A stretch of DNA of 64,000 nucleotides from Gelidibacter salicanalis. Its GTDB lineage: Bacteria; Bacteroidota; Bacteroidia; Flavobacteriales; Flavobacteriaceae. The stretch covers positions 1-64,000 of the forward strand of contig NZ_VORX01000011.1 in assembly GCF_007997285.1 (NCBI RefSeq), read 5' to 3'. Below are positions 44,227 through 55,042 of the stretch, in pieces; positions within the stretch are counted from its first letter, which is position 1; every line of letters begins with the position of its first letter. Under the pieces are notes generated by a model. The model did not search any database. It saw nothing but the letters and a program-made list of their open reading frames with translations, and was not told the DNA's origin. The translations under genes were made by a program, and so were the position numbers.

Positions 44227-45384
44227 ATGGTGCAAGACAATTTGTCTTTTGATTATATTATCATTGGAAATGGTCTTGCTGGGTTGCAGTTGGCCCTAGA
44301 ACTATCTAAAGATCCATTTTTCAAGTCCTACACTATTGGACTCATTGATCCTTCCCTAAAAGATATTAACGATAAAACCTGGAGCTTTTGGGAGATAGGG
44401 GCTGGCAAATGGGATGCCATTGTGGAACAAACTTGGCACACCGCACAATTTGTATCGCCAGGAATCTCTTTAAACATTCCCCTTCTAGAGTATAATTATA
44501 AAACCATTCGATCTCTCGAGTTTTATAAGGCCGCGAAATCACAACTGGCAACGCATTCCAATATCAAATTTATAGTAGATTCGGTTGAAGACCTTCAAGA
44601 AGGTATCACCTCTCAAGTTATTGGAAAAAAACAGACCTATACCGCGACTCATATTTTTGACAGTAGAGTTCCGAAGGAATTTTTTGATGCCAAGGCTGAT
44701 CACACTTTGATTCACCAACATTTTAAAGGTTGGGTTATTGAAACGGATACACCTCAATTTAATCCGGAAGCTTTCACCATGATGGACTACCGATTTCAAT
44801 ATAAAGATTCGACTAGCTTCATTTATCTGCTTCCGTTTTCTGAAACAAAAGCGCTCGTGGAATATACTTTTTTTACGCCGTTTACTGTAGCATCGGAAGT
44901 TTACGAAGCGTTTTTAAAACGCTATCTTTTAGAAGAATATAAGCTTGAAAACTTCAGAATTGTCGAAACGGAAGTGGGCAATATCCCGATGACGGATTTC
45001 CCTTTTTGGAAGTATCACACTAAAAATGTCACAAAAATTGGCACCGGCGCCGGATGGGTTAAAGGCTCAACGGGCTACTCCTTTAAGCATACGGAAAAAA
45101 ACGTCGCCAAGCTGATTGCCAATATAAAAGCTGGCCATGCGCCATCAGACCGACTATTCAAATGGAAATATAAATTCTACGACAAGATTTTTCTTAAAGT
45201 GCTCCACGATGAAAACGAAAACGGCGTCTGGATTTTTGAACGTTTTTATTCCAAAAACACCATCCAAACCATGTTTCGGTTTTTGGATGAAGAAACATCT
45301 TTTTCTGAAGATCTCGCCATCATGAAATCCCTGTTTTCAATGGCATTTATCAAGGCCTTCTTTAAAGTGCTATTTAAGTTTTAA
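44227..45384 (+). CDS. crtY: Lycopene beta-cyclase
   Basis: 385-residue flavoprotein converting lycopene to beta-carotene. N-terminal FAD motif FDYIIIGNGLAGLQLALELSK, then DKTWSFWE (cf. the DxxWSFWE motif of the CrtY family) and the C-terminal KIGTGAGWVKGSTGYSFKH (cf. the GxxGGxVhPxTGYS motif). Last gene of the crt operon; together the four enzymes predict zeaxanthin as the product, with no crtW ketolase here. The 3' end overlaps the convergent TlpA-like gene by 15 bases. Confidence 0.95.
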   Translation: MVQDNLSFDYIIIGNGLAGLQLALELSKDPFFKSYTIGLIDPSLKDINDKTWSFWEIGAGKWDAIVEQTWHTAQFVSPGISLNIPLLEYNYKTIRSLEFYKAAKSQLATHSNIKFIVDSVEDLQEGITSQVIGKKQTYTATHIFDSRVPKEFFDAKADHTLIHQHFKGWVIETDTPQFNPEAFTMMDYRFQYKDSTSFIYLLPFSETKALVEYTFFTPFTVASEVYEAFLKRYLLEEYKLENFRIVETEVGNIPMTDFPFWKYHTKNVTKIGTGAGWVKGSTGYSFKHTEKNVAKLIANIKAGHAPSDRLFKWKYKFYDKIFLKVLHDENENGVWIFERFYSKNTIQTMFRFLDEETSFSEDLAIMKSLFSMAFIKAFFKVLFKF

Positions 45385-45936
45385 AAGTTCATCCAGCAAC
45401 CCTCTGACCTTTTTACTATTCCAATCTGCAGCGCCCGTTTTATCAATAAGTATATCTCCTTGCTGATCAATGACGAAGGTTCTCGGAATGGCTGAAGTCT
45501 CCAACTGTACTGGATTTGCAGTAATGGAGGCATGCACTAAAAAGTCGTAGGCATTTTTCTGCTTAAATTTTGAAATGACTTCTTGCTGCTCGCTAGACAC
45601 AAATAGAAATACCACATCATCTTTATAATCTTGATAGAGCTTTTCCATACTTGGCATTTCAGCAATGCATGGCGGACACCACGTGGCCCAAAAGTTGATA
45701 AAAACAACTTTGCCTTTAGCCTCATTAAAATCGTAACGCATACCGTGTTCATCTACCAATTGCCAATTGTAATCCTTTAAGGTAATGCGGTCTTCTTCAT
45801 CCACAATGGACGGACTGAACATGGCCAAACCTTTTTGTAAGAACACTTGTATGGGTTGTCGGGTTTGTGGAATGATCATGATTAAAATGATACCCAAAAA
45901 AATAATATTATTACACTGACTTTTTGAAATTTTCAT
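45370..45936 (-). CDS. TlpA/ResA-like membrane-tethered thioredoxin
   Basis: 188 residues. An uncleaved or lipid-free N-terminal anchor (NIIFLGIILIMIIPQTRQPIQVFL, 10-33) is followed by a thioredoxin-like domain with WCPPC in KGKVVFINFWATWCPPCIAEMPS and the cis-proline loop SAIPRTFVID. Such proteins reduce disulfides in periplasmic c-type cytochrome or other partners. Overlaps crtY convergently by 15 bases. Confidence 0.9.
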   Translation of the reverse strand: MKISKSQCNNIIFLGIILIMIIPQTRQPIQVFLQKGLAMFSPSIVDEEDRITLKDYNWQLVDEHGMRYDFNEAKGKVVFINFWATWCPPCIAEMPSMEKLYQDYKDDVVFLFVSSEQQEVISKFKQKNAYDFLVHASITANPVQLETSAIPRTFVIDQQGDILIDKTGAADWNSKKVRGLLDELLKLK

Positions 45937-45947
45937 AGGCTTAAAAA

Positions 45948-45975
45948 AAAACTCCCGATGGCTATCAGGAGTTTT
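45948..45975 (-). terminator. Terminator after aconitase
   Basis: AAAACTCC and GGAGTTTT pair with an inner GAT/ATC around GGCT, followed on the minus strand by eight T residues. It lies 12 bases before the TlpA-like ATG, so that gene must have its own promoter or depend on read-through. Confidence 0.85.
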
Positions 45976-45999
45976 TATAAAATTATTTATGGTCTTAAC

Positions 46000-48264
46000 T
46001 TAAGACGCATTCTCTCTTTTTATCAAGTTTAAAGCAGAACCTTCATTATACCAATCAATTTGAGATTGGTTATAGGTATGGTTTGCAACGATGACATCTT
46101 TAGTGCCATCAGCGTGTACAAACTCTAATGTTAGAGGCTTCTCTGGAGCGAATTGATCTAAATCTAAGAAATTGATAGTATCATCTTCTTGTATTAAATC
46201 ATAATCACTTTCATTAGCGAAGGTCAATCCTAACATTCCTTGTTTTTTAAGGTTTGTTTCGTGGATACGGGCAAACGATTTTACCAATACCGCCGCGACA
46301 CCTAAATGTCTTGGCTCCATGGCCGCGTGCTCACGAGAAGATCCTTCACCGTAGTTATGATCTCCAACAACTATAGAATAGATGCCTTTCGCTTTATAAT
46401 CTCTAGCCACATCAGGAACACCTCCGTACTCACCTGTCAATTGATTTTTAACAAAGTTCGTTTTCATACCAAAAGCGTTGACCGCTCCGATAAGCATATT
46501 ATTAGAAATGTTATCTAAATGCCCTCTATAACGCAACCATGGTCCTGCCATAGAAATATGGTCTGTGGTACACTTACCAAATGCTTTTATTAAAAGTTTA
46601 GCACCTTTTACAGAGCCTCCAATGGGTTCAAACGGGGTTAATAATTGTAAACGTTCTGAGGTTGGACTCACTGATACATCTACATTACTTCCATCTGCAA
46701 CTGGCTCAACATATCCTGCATCTTCAACATCAAATCCTCTTGGTGGTAATTCAATGCCTTGTGGAGCATCCAATTTCACTTCTAGACCATCTTCATTGAT
46801 CAGTGTATCATTCATCGGATCAAAATCCAAACGACCTGAAATTGCAATGGCAGCAACCATTTCTGGTGAACCTACAAAGGCATGGGTATTTGGATTTCCA
46901 TCAGCACGTTTTGAGAAGTTACGGTTAAAGGAATGCACAATTGTATTTTTCTCTTCGCCTTTGAGATCACTTCTATCCCACTGACCGATACATGGGCCGC
47001 AAGCGTTGGTGAAAATAGTGGCGTTTAAATCTTCAAAAATCTTCAAGATACCGTCACGTTCTGCAGTAAAACGGATGGTTTCTGAACCTGGATTAATACC
47101 AAAGTCTGCTTTTGCAACTATCTTTTTATCTACGGCCTGTTTTGCAATGGACGCAGCACGTGTTAAATCTTCATAAGACGAGTTGGTACAAGATCCGATC
47201 AATCCCCAATCCACTTTAATTGGCCAACCTTTTTCTCTCGCAAGTTTACCAAGTTCTCCAACTGGAGTTGCTAAATCTGGCGTAAAAGGACCATTTAAGT
47301 GTGGACGTAAGGTATCTAAATCAATTTCAATAACTTCGTCAAAATACTGTTCTGGGTTTTCGTAAACTTCAGGATCTCCAGTAAGGTACTCACGAATTTT
47401 GTTCGCTTCATCAGCAATCTCTGAACGATCAGTCGCTCTTAAGAAACGCTCCATAGAGTCGTCATAACCAAAAGTTGAAGTGGTTGCTCCAATTTCAGCA
47501 CCCATATTACAAATGGTACCTTTACCTGTACACGACAGATTTTTTGCACCAGGTCCGAAATACTCAACAATTGCTCCAGTACCACCTTTCACGGTTAAGA
47601 TACCAGCCACTTTTAAAATCACGTCTTTTGATGCGGTCCACCCACTAAGACTTCCTGTTAATTTAACACCGATAAGTTTAGGGAATTTTAACTCCCAAGC
47701 CATTCCTGCCATCACGTCAACGGCATCTGCGCCACCAACACCAATGGCTACCATTCCTAAACCACCTGCGTTAACAGTGTGCGAATCGGTACCAATCATC
47801 ATTCCGCCAGGGAACGCATAATTTTCTAAAACTACTTGGTGAATAATCCCTGCTCCTGGTTTCCAGAAACCGATACCGTATTTATTAGATACTGACGCTA
47901 AAAAGTCAAAAACCTCACTACTTGTTTCGTTAGCACGTTTCAAATCAGGCACTGCTCCCTGTTTGGCTTGAATCAAGTGATCACAATGTACCGTTGTAGG
48001 CACAGCTACTTTAGGTTTCCCAGCTTGCATAAATTGTAACAAAGCCATCTGAGCGGTCGCATCTTGACACGCAATTCTATCTGGAGCAAAATCCACATAA
48101 TCCTTGCCTCTTCTAAATGCTGTGGTCGGTTGGCCGTCCCACAAGTGAGCGTATAAAATCTTTTCAGATAATGTAAGTGGTTTACTAACTATTTGACGCG
48201 CTTTATCCACACGTTCAGGCATAGTTTTGTAAACTTTTTTAATCATGTCAATATCAAATGCCAT
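46000..48264 (-). CDS. acn: Aconitate hydratase (mitochondrial-aconitase type)
   Basis: Citrate-isocitrate isomerisation in the TCA cycle. 754 residues, the length of the mitochondrial-type enzyme. Iron-sulfur cluster cysteines lie in [15 protein letters not shown] and [13 protein letters not shown]; substrate-binding [25 protein letters not shown] and [22 protein letters not shown] are both present. The swivel domain (ending EGSALNLI) is at the C-terminus. Single gene with a palindrome in the leader and a terminator after it. Confidence 0.97.
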   Translation of the reverse strand: MAFDIDMIKKVYKTMPERVDKARQIVSKPLTLSEKILYAHLWDGQPTTAFRRGKDYVDFAPDRIACQDATAQMALLQFMQAGKPKVAVPTTVHCDHLIQAKQGAVPDLKRANETSSEVFDFLASVSNKYGIGFWKPGAGIIHQVVLENYAFPGGMMIGTDSHTVNAGGLGMVAIGVGGADAVDVMAGMAWELKFPKLIGVKLTGSLSGWTASKDVILKVAGILTVKGGTGAIVEYFGPGAKNLSCTGKGTICNMGAEIGATTSTFGYDDSMERFLRATDRSEIADEANKIREYLTGDPEVYENPEQYFDEVIEIDLDTLRPHLNGPFTPDLATPVGELGKLAREKGWPIKVDWGLIGSCTNSSYEDLTRAASIAKQAVDKKIVAKADFGINPGSETIRFTAERDGILKIFEDLNATIFTNACGPCIGQWDRSDLKGEEKNTIVHSFNRNFSKRADGNPNTHAFVGSPEMVAAIAISGRLDFDPMNDTLINEDGLEVKLDAPQGIELPPRGFDVEDAGYVEPVADGSNVDVSVSPTSERLQLLTPFEPIGGSVKGAKLLIKAFGKCTTDHISMAGPWLRYRGHLDNISNNMLIGAVNAFGMKTNFVKNQLTGEYGGVPDVARDYKAKGIYSIVVGDHNYGEGSSREHAAMEPRHLGVAAVLVKSFARIHETNLKKQGMLGLTFANESDYDLIQEDDTINFLDLDQFAPEKPLTLEFVHADGTKDVIVANHTYNQSQIDWYNEGSALNLIKRENAS

Positions 48265-48297
48265 AGAGTATATTTTAAGGTTGTTGTTTATTTAGTG

Positions 48298-48311
48298 CTC
48301 GAGATCTCGAG
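48298..48311. repeat. 14-bp perfect palindrome in the acn leader
   Basis: CTCGAGATCTCGAG is its own complement and lies 34 bases upstream of the acn ATG. A -7-like TAAATTTG (minus strand, 48317-48324) just upstream places it right at or after the transcription start, where a bound regulator or an RNA stem could act. The rest of 48265-48575 has no gene. Confidence 0.6.
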
Positions 48312-48575
48312 GTGTGCAAATTTACAAAATTTAGAAGACTTTTAAAAATAAGTAGCCAAATCAAAAAAGCGTTGCATAAAATTCAATAAATATCGACTAA
48401 TTAAGTATATAATTGGATAATTCATAAAATCACTATGGATAAAATACCAAATTGCTAAAATCACCAAGAGAGACCCCAAAATACAATTTAAAAATTGTGT
48501 GATTTTCTGAAATGTATAATGAACAATTCCTAAGAAATGCGCGCAAGCAAATTTAAGTGCAATCTAGAAGTTGTT

Positions 48576-49529
48576 CTAAAATAAGCTCTCTATAATCTGC
48601 TCGTCACTAACTCCCTCGGCTTCAGCCTTGTAATTTTTGATGATTCTGTGGCGAAGAATACCATTGGCAACCGCGCGCACATCTTCAATATCGGGTGAAA
48701 ATTTACCGCGAATTGCGGCGTGAGTTTTAGCCGCCAGAATTAAGTTTTGAGACGCTCTCGGCCCCGCTCCCCAATCGACAAACTCTTTGACCAAATTGGA
48801 AGCGGTCGCTTCTTTTGGTCGGGTTTTGCCTACCATGGTTACCGCATATTCAATCACATTGTCAGCGACCGGAATACGGCGAATCAAATTCTGAAAATCA
48901 GTAATTTCTTGAGCGGTAAATAAGGGGTTAACGGTGGTTTTAATATCAGTGGTGGTCGATTTCACAACTTGAACTTCTTCTGCGAAAGAGGGATATGCTA
49001 AGGTAATGGCAAACATAAAACGATCTAATTGCGCTTCAGGCAACGGGTAGGTTCCCTCCTGCTCAATTGGGTTCTGAGAGGCTAATACAAAATACGGTAA
49101 GCTTAATTGGTAATGATGTCCTGCAACGGTTACTGAGCGCTCTTGCATGGCTTCCAACAACGCAGCCTGTGTTTTAGGAGGGGTTCTGTTAATCTCATCC
49201 GCAAGAATAATATTTCCGAAAATTGGCCCTTTAATGAACTTGAATTGGCGGTTTTCGTCTAATATTTCACTGCCAAGAATGTCACTCGGCATTAAATCTG
49301 GCGTAAACTGGATGCGCTTAAAATCGAGACCTAAGGCCTGGGCAATGGTATTGACCATTAAGGTCTTTGCTAATCCGGGAACACCAATTAAAAGAGCATG
49401 TCCGCCAGAAAAAATTGAAATCAAGATTTGGTTCACAACCTCATCCTGACCTACGATTACTTTTGCTACTTCACTTTTTAGGGCTTTGTATTTTTTAACA
49501 AATTGTTCTACGGCAGCAACATCTGACAT
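48576..49529 (-). CDS. MoxR-family AAA ATPase
   Basis: 317 residues. Walker A GVPGLAKT near residue 45, Walker B ILADEINRTPPKTQAALLEAMQE, and sensor LASQNPIEQEGTYPLPEAQLDRFMF. MoxR proteins act as chaperones for metal insertion or complex maturation, commonly with VWA-domain partners. No such partner is adjacent. It is the last gene of the unit with three PPIase-type genes (7 bases after the previous one), suggesting a role in envelope protein quality control. Confidence 0.93.
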   Translation of the reverse strand: MSDVAAVEQFVKKYKALKSEVAKVIVGQDEVVNQILISIFSGGHALLIGVPGLAKTLMVNTIAQALGLDFKRIQFTPDLMPSDILGSEILDENRQFKFIKGPIFGNIILADEINRTPPKTQAALLEAMQERSVTVAGHHYQLSLPYFVLASQNPIEQEGTYPLPEAQLDRFMFAITLAYPSFAEEVQVVKSTTTDIKTTVNPLFTAQEITDFQNLIRRIPVADNVIEYAVTMVGKTRPKEATASNLVKEFVDWGAGPRASQNLILAAKTHAAIRGKFSPDIEDVRAVANGILRHRIIKNYKAEAEGVSDEQIIESLF

Positions 49530-49536
49530 ATCATTA

Positions 49537-50985
49537 TTACTTTTTCAACCAGTTACTTTGGAAATCACAATCTCTATAATCGCCATTGATATTAATATAG
49601 GTATCCATGATTTTCTCATTGACCCATTTCTCAATTGCTTTAAACTGTTTATCCTGTTCTGTTAAATTTTTGATTTTTAGATAATCTTTAGAAAAATCGG
49701 CTTCATGCTCGTTAACGCGATCTGTAACGGTCATCAATTTAAATTTAATAGAGTTTACACGGTCTTCATCCTGAAGGACTGGCGTGATTTCATTATCCTT
49801 TAAATCCTGAATTTGCGTGTATAATTCTGGATCCATCTTGGTCAGCTCAAAACTGTAATCTTGAGTTCTCGGATTGATCAACTGCCCACCATCATTACGG
49901 GTTTCATCTTCATCACTGAATTCTCTTGCCGCTTGGGCAAAGGTGATTTCTTTATCGATAATTCGTTTCCGCACCAATTCAATCTTATCTTTAGCTTCTT
50001 TAATTGCTGCAGTAGTTACTTCAGGTCTCAATAAAATGTGACGCACATCATATTCTTGACCTCTAATTTTTTCTAAGTAAATAATATGGTAACCAAAATC
50101 GGTTTCAAAGGGCTCTGAAATTTCACCTTCCTGCATTGAAAAAGCAACATCTCTGAATTCTTTCACCATTTGCGGACGTTTTCTGTTTAAGGTATATAAA
50201 CCTCCTGTTTTACGAGATTGAACATCATCTGTGTACAGGACCACTTTTGAAGTGAAACTTGCACCACGTTCTACAACATCTGCTTTAAATTCTTTTAAAC
50301 GGTCAATAACTTTTTGTTTTTCTGCTTGCGCTATTTTTGGGATGACCACAATTTGGGCCACTTTAAGTTCTGTTCCAAAAAATGGACGTTCTTCTTTTGG
50401 GATTTCATTAAAATACTGTCTCACTTCTTCAGGAGTCACTTCAATATCAGCTACAATTTTCTCTTTCATTCGCGCTGCCAGTTGCTGACTCTTGTTGATT
50501 TCGAACATTTCGTCACGCAAACTTTTTTCGGTATCCTTGTTATAAAACTTCAGCATATTAGCGAGATTGCCGTCCATTTGCTCCAAAATATAATTGAATT
50601 GTTGGTCAATTTGAGAACGCACCTCAATATCATTTACCACAATACTATCTTGAATGGCATGGTGCGCATACAATTTATCTTCCAATAATTTTCCGAATAA
50701 CTGGCAGCGGTTAGGCAAATCAGACTTAGAAACACCGGAAGCTTCCAATTGGGCAAATTGTTTGTCGAGATCAGAATCTAGAATGATATAATCTCCAACG
50801 ACCGCCACAACACCATCAATTTTAACACGCTCTTGAGTAGAAGGTGCTGCTTCAACTTTTGGTGCTACAATCGAGTCTTGAATGATTTCTTGGGCAGAAC
50901 TAAAGGTATAGGATAATAGGACAGCTAATGTGAAGGCGACCCTAAGTTTAGTTGTAAATTTCAAATTGGTTGTTTTTAATGGCAT
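49537..50985 (-). CDS. SurA-like periplasmic chaperone/parvulin PPIase
   Basis: 482 residues. Signal sequence (LRVAFTLAVLLSYTFSSAQ) after a basic start, a SurA-like N-terminal chaperone helix region (VVAVVGDYIILDSDLDKQF, near 55-75), and two parvulin-type domains (near 200-295, with FFGTELKVAQIVVIPK, and 305-400, with YDVRHILLRPEV). SurA assists outer-membrane protein folding. Its ATG at 50985 lies inside the end of the upstream gene, overlapping by 38 bases; a TTG at 50964 would reduce this. Confidence 0.88.
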   Translation of the reverse strand: MPLKTTNLKFTTKLRVAFTLAVLLSYTFSSAQEIIQDSIVAPKVEAAPSTQERVKIDGVVAVVGDYIILDSDLDKQFAQLEASGVSKSDLPNRCQLFGKLLEDKLYAHHAIQDSIVVNDIEVRSQIDQQFNYILEQMDGNLANMLKFYNKDTEKSLRDEMFEINKSQQLAARMKEKIVADIEVTPEEVRQYFNEIPKEERPFFGTELKVAQIVVIPKIAQAEKQKVIDRLKEFKADVVERGASFTSKVVLYTDDVQSRKTGGLYTLNRKRPQMVKEFRDVAFSMQEGEISEPFETDFGYHIIYLEKIRGQEYDVRHILLRPEVTTAAIKEAKDKIELVRKRIIDKEITFAQAAREFSDEDETRNDGGQLINPRTQDYSFELTKMDPELYTQIQDLKDNEITPVLQDEDRVNSIKFKLMTVTDRVNEHEADFSKDYLKIKNLTEQDKQFKAIEKWVNEKIMDTYININGDYRDCDFQSNWLKK

Positions 50986-51802
50986 CTCTTGTAATATCTT
51001 TTTCGAATTGCTTGATGAGTTCTAATTTTCTACGATTGATTATGATTTGTTTTACCGTCGGTTTAACGTATTCTAAGGGTGCATAATCATTTTGTTGTAG
51101 GACCTCATTAATTTGGATCAAATATAGTCCTATTGAATCTTTGAGCTGTATAAAATTAGATTTTTTTAACAGTTCTTTTTTGTTGTCAGAATTCACTACA
51201 GGAATTTTCTGAACCACCTGTGCCGCCTTGATCCAGACGGAATCATTTAAGGAATAGGATTTGAATTGAACGTGCAGAGAATCGAGAAAGCGCTTATCCT
51301 TGGCGTTGAACCGTTTGAACCGTTTTTCAATCTCGTCCTTGTTTAAGGCGTTTTGAAGTATATTGATGTACCTCAGTTTGATCAGTTCTTCGTTCAGCTT
51401 AAAAGATTCCTTATTGCTTTCGTACACTTTTTGAGCCTCCATATTAGTGACCGAAGTATCAATACTACGTTTCACTAAGGCCTCCACATAGGCCTTGGTG
51501 TAGAGGTCATTTTGATATTGATTGACCAGTTTTTGATATTCTTCCTGCAACTCTTCAGGCAGGTTTCTTTTTGCCCCATCAACCAATAGCAATTGGGTTG
51601 CCCAACGCGTGATGTAACCATTAACCAAAAGTGTACTATCTTCAAAGGAAGTCCCCTCTACCACCAAATCTTTAACATCATCTTCGTAAAGATAAAACTC
51701 TCCAACTCTGGCAATCGGTGTCCGGTCATCGGTTGGTCTGAAAAGATCACAGGAAACCAGAAAATAACTCAACAGTACTACTAAAAAAACGTTCTTAATC
51801 AA
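50948..51802 (-). CDS. SurA/PPIase-related lipoprotein
   Basis: 284 residues. Signal peptide II with FLVSC (lipid Cys near 18). A SurA-like N-terminal region (ARVGEFYLYEDDVKDLV) and long helices follow, but I see no parvulin catalytic motif, so it looks like a chaperone-only member. It lies between the double-parvulin gene and the SurA-like gene in the same transcription unit (9-base gap upstream, 38-base overlap downstream). Confidence 0.75.
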   Translation of the reverse strand: MIKNVFLVVLLSYFLVSCDLFRPTDDRTPIARVGEFYLYEDDVKDLVVEGTSFEDSTLLVNGYITRWATQLLLVDGAKRNLPEELQEEYQKLVNQYQNDLYTKAYVEALVKRSIDTSVTNMEAQKVYESNKESFKLNEELIKLRYINILQNALNKDEIEKRFKRFNAKDKRFLDSLHVQFKSYSLNDSVWIKAAQVVQKIPVVNSDNKKELLKKSNFIQLKDSIGLYLIQINEVLQQNDYAPLEYVKPTVKQIIINRRKLELIKQFEKDITRDAIKNNQFEIYN

Positions 51803-51811
51803 TTTTTATTT

Positions 51812-53758
51812 TTATTTTGAGATCCTGAGCTGGGATTTTACATCGTGCAAAACCTCAGTATTTATGTCAACTGTATAACGCTCTTTAAGGGTTTCTAACC
51901 ACTGCTGCTCCAAAATAGTTTGATAGTCACTAATGATTTGCCCTTTAGCTTCATCAAAGGTTTTTTGTGTTTTTGGAAGCGACGCGATCACCTTTACCAA
52001 ATGATAGGCGTCATTGTTAAAATACACTTTAGAAAATCCTTTCTTGAGCGAAATATCCTTTGGAAACGCGTGATAGTCTAGCGGTTTAATACCTTCCGTA
52101 AAGATAACTTTTTGTGCGGAATTTGTATTGAGTTGTTGGTTAATTCCTTCCATCGACAGTCCCTTTTTCCATAGTTTTTGAACCGTTTTAATATCCTTTT
52201 CTTTTGCGGCTGTAGCAATTTCAACCTGCATCCTCTCTTCCCAGAAATAAGCGTCGCTATGCGTGTTGTAGTGTTTCCGCAGTCCAAGTGTATCTTTGGC
52301 GGCGGCATTCCAAACTTCTTTTTCCATCAGCTCAAAAAGCAATAAGCCGTCTCTATATTCTTTCAAAATATAACCAAATTCTTCGTTTTCAAATTCTAAA
52401 TGGTCCTCATGGTATTGTAAAATAGCATCCTCTTCAAAGCCCAAGTATTCCTTTTCAACGACTGTTTTCAATGGCAATGTTTTGCCTGCATAAACCTGTT
52501 GAATGCGTAGTAACCTGTTTCCAAATGCTTCATAAGTCAGGGTATCTTGCTCTATGGTCAACAGCGTTTTATGTTTTTCGAAATGCTTAGGCAATTCCCA
52601 AGAGCGCGCGAAAAAATTAGCATTAAGGATGGATTCAAAATAAGCTTTCGCTTTCGGATTGACCGAGATGCTGTACTTCGCTCGCAAATCATTGGCTAAA
52701 GTGGAATTGATGATCTTGGAACGCGAGTCGCGTTTAATTTTATTCTCAATCTCGGGTTTCGCTTCCTCATAGGTTGGTACATCGCTCTTGTCCAACAACT
52801 TTACAATATGCCAGCCATAATTGGTTTTAAAAGGTTGGGATACTTCGCCAACAGTGGTTAGGCTAAAGGCGACCGACTCAAATTCAGGAGAACCCAGCTG
52901 TCCGCCAGTAAAGGGCGACAACTCGCCACCGAGCTCAGACGTACTTTTATCATCAGAAAACTGCTTGGCTAAGGCTGCAAATGCCTCACCTTGTTTAATT
53001 TTTCTATAAATTTCGTGAATGCGGGTTTCAGCTTCATTTAAAGAATCATTTTCTGTACTGTTGACCATGATGTGTGCTACGGTCACTTCACCTAAGGATG
53101 GACGCTTATCCTCAACCTGCACAATATGATACCCGAATTGGCTGCGAAAGGGCATCGAAATGGCACCTACTTCAGTATCATAGGCTGCAGTCTCAAATTC
53201 ATATACCATTTTGAAGGCCGAAAAATAGCCCAGCTCTTCAGCAAATATGTTTTGACCATCGTGAACCTCAGCTCTTACCTTGTCAAAACCTTCATTCTGA
53301 ACCCGATTTCTTAAAGCCATTACATCTTGATAGACTTTTAAAGTGTCTGTCACATTCTCATCCAAACGAATCAAAATGTGCGAGGCTTTAATATCTGTTT
53401 GCATTCGCTCATACGCTTCCTTAATTAAAGCCTCCGTCACTTTGGAGTCCGATACATAATTTTTTATCAATTGAGCCTTATAAGTTTCAAACTCTTTCAG
53501 GTAGCGTTCGTCCTGATCATAACCCAAGCGTTTGGCTTCTTTAAGCTTTAATTGATAATTAATGAAAAGTTTGAGATAAGCATCGATATCTTTCTGGGTA
53601 TCATCCTTTACCAAGTCTAAATTCTTGTTGTAAACCCTCATGAATTCACCAGCAGAAACGGGGTCGCCATCGACGGTTAACAACACCGCTGATGGAGACC
53701 CTTGTGCCTGTACAAATAGGGTAATCCATAGTAAAATTAAACTGAAATATATTTTCAT
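51812..53758 (-). CDS. Large two-parvulin peptidyl-prolyl isomerase (PpiD/SurA-type)
   Basis: 648 residues, signal peptide MKIYFSLILLWITLFVQAQ. Two parvulin domains: about 120-220 (IKASHILIRLDENVTD, QFGYHIVQVEDKRP) and 225-330 (VTVAHIMVNSTEND, NYGWHIVKLLDKS). The C-terminal 300 residues are a helical domain of unknown type. Probably a periplasmic foldase for outer-membrane or secreted proteins. First gene of the four-gene PPIase-MoxR unit. Confidence 0.88.
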   Translation of the reverse strand: MKIYFSLILLWITLFVQAQGSPSAVLLTVDGDPVSAGEFMRVYNKNLDLVKDDTQKDIDAYLKLFINYQLKLKEAKRLGYDQDERYLKEFETYKAQLIKNYVSDSKVTEALIKEAYERMQTDIKASHILIRLDENVTDTLKVYQDVMALRNRVQNEGFDKVRAEVHDGQNIFAEELGYFSAFKMVYEFETAAYDTEVGAISMPFRSQFGYHIVQVEDKRPSLGEVTVAHIMVNSTENDSLNEAETRIHEIYRKIKQGEAFAALAKQFSDDKSTSELGGELSPFTGGQLGSPEFESVAFSLTTVGEVSQPFKTNYGWHIVKLLDKSDVPTYEEAKPEIENKIKRDSRSKIINSTLANDLRAKYSISVNPKAKAYFESILNANFFARSWELPKHFEKHKTLLTIEQDTLTYEAFGNRLLRIQQVYAGKTLPLKTVVEKEYLGFEEDAILQYHEDHLEFENEEFGYILKEYRDGLLLFELMEKEVWNAAAKDTLGLRKHYNTHSDAYFWEERMQVEIATAAKEKDIKTVQKLWKKGLSMEGINQQLNTNSAQKVIFTEGIKPLDYHAFPKDISLKKGFSKVYFNNDAYHLVKVIASLPKTQKTFDEAKGQIISDYQTILEQQWLETLKERYTVDINTEVLHDVKSQLRISK

Positions 53759-54100
53759 GTACTCTTTAAATAGCGTTAGATGAAGCTACGATACAACTAT
53801 ACTTATTTGAAAACCTGGTGCTCCTATAAACTAGAAACACGACCGTCAATGGCTGCAAAAATAATATAAATAGCGTAGAAAACAAGTTACCTTGGCTTAA
53901 CGGTTTATAACTCTACTTAGTATTTCAGAAGCCGGTTTCCCACAGAATAATCTATGTGCTATTTTAAAAATAAGAATTATTACTGCACTTATCACCGCCT
54001 TCTTGAGCTAATGGGCAGTCATTTTTAACAGTTAATCTTTCAGATTATCGGCATGTGCGTAACCACTGTATATTTACACCATGAATACGCGAGAGCAATT
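53759..54100. other. Intergenic region between the PPIase unit and the SRPBCC gene
   Basis: 342 bases between divergent genes. I see only AT-rich sequence with no clear promoter pair or hairpin. Confidence 0.4.
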
Positions 54101-54548
54101 ATGACCTATACACTCAACATCATTATAAAAGCGCCTTTGAGCCTTTGTATTGAAAAATTTGCCAATTCAGCACATAAAACGGATTGGCAACGAGGCTTGC
54201 GCTATGCGGAACACCTGTCCGGTACTCCGGGAGAGCTGGGCTCAAAAATGAAGCTGCACTTCAATGTAGGCAAACGACGTATGGAACTTGTTAAAACCAT
54301 TACCCATAAAAAGTTGCCTTACGAGTGGCATGCCACCTATACTACTGATGGGATGGCTACCATTCAGGAAAATTATTTCAGCTCTACCCCAGAAGATGAC
54401 ACACAGTGGACCTGCATCAATGAGCTTCTACCTTTAAATTTCAAGATGCGCCTTATGATTGGTGTCATGCCCAAAACATTTAAAGACCAGACATTGCAAT
54501 ACATGAAAGATTTTAAGACCTTTGTGGAAACCGGAACTTCTGTTGCTG

Positions 54549-54562
<14 letters not shown>
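54101..54562 (+). CDS. SRPBCC-like (START-fold) protein
   Basis: About 153 residues. Pattern typical of polyketide-cyclase/SRPBCC folds: an N-terminal strand (YTLNIIIKAPLSLCIEKF), a middle of GSKMKLHFNVGKRRMELVKTIT and a long C-terminal helix (PKTFKDQTLQYMKDFKTFVE). These bind small hydrophobic ligands; the ligand is unknown. The ATG at 54101 is chosen because the fold begins there; an in-frame upstream ATG (54053) would add 16 residues. Overlaps the next gene by 14 bases. Confidence 0.65.
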
Positions 54563-54857
<295 letters not shown>

Positions 54858-54992
54858 ATTTATGTCAAATACATCTTGATTAACAAATATTCCAAAAACT
54901 TCATTCCAATTCTAATCGCTATTTTCTATTCTCTCTATTCTTGCTCTCTTTTCTATTCTCTCTATTCTATTCTCTTTATTCTATTTTAAATA

Positions 54993-55022
54993 AAAAACGC
55001 AACCTCTTAAAGTTGCGTTTTT
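54993..55022. terminator. Terminator downstream of the cyclophilin-FKBP gene
   Basis: AAAAACGCAAC (54993-55003) and GTTGCGTTTTT (55012-55022) form a perfect 11-bp stem with T runs on both strands. It serves the minus-strand cyclophilin-FKBP gene and may also end plus-strand transcripts. Confidence 0.88.
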
Positions 55023-55042
55023 ACTGTAGTATATTGAACGTA

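Noticed and set aside
46565-46984. 139-codon plus-strand frame
   Set aside because: Antisense to acn; compositional shadow.
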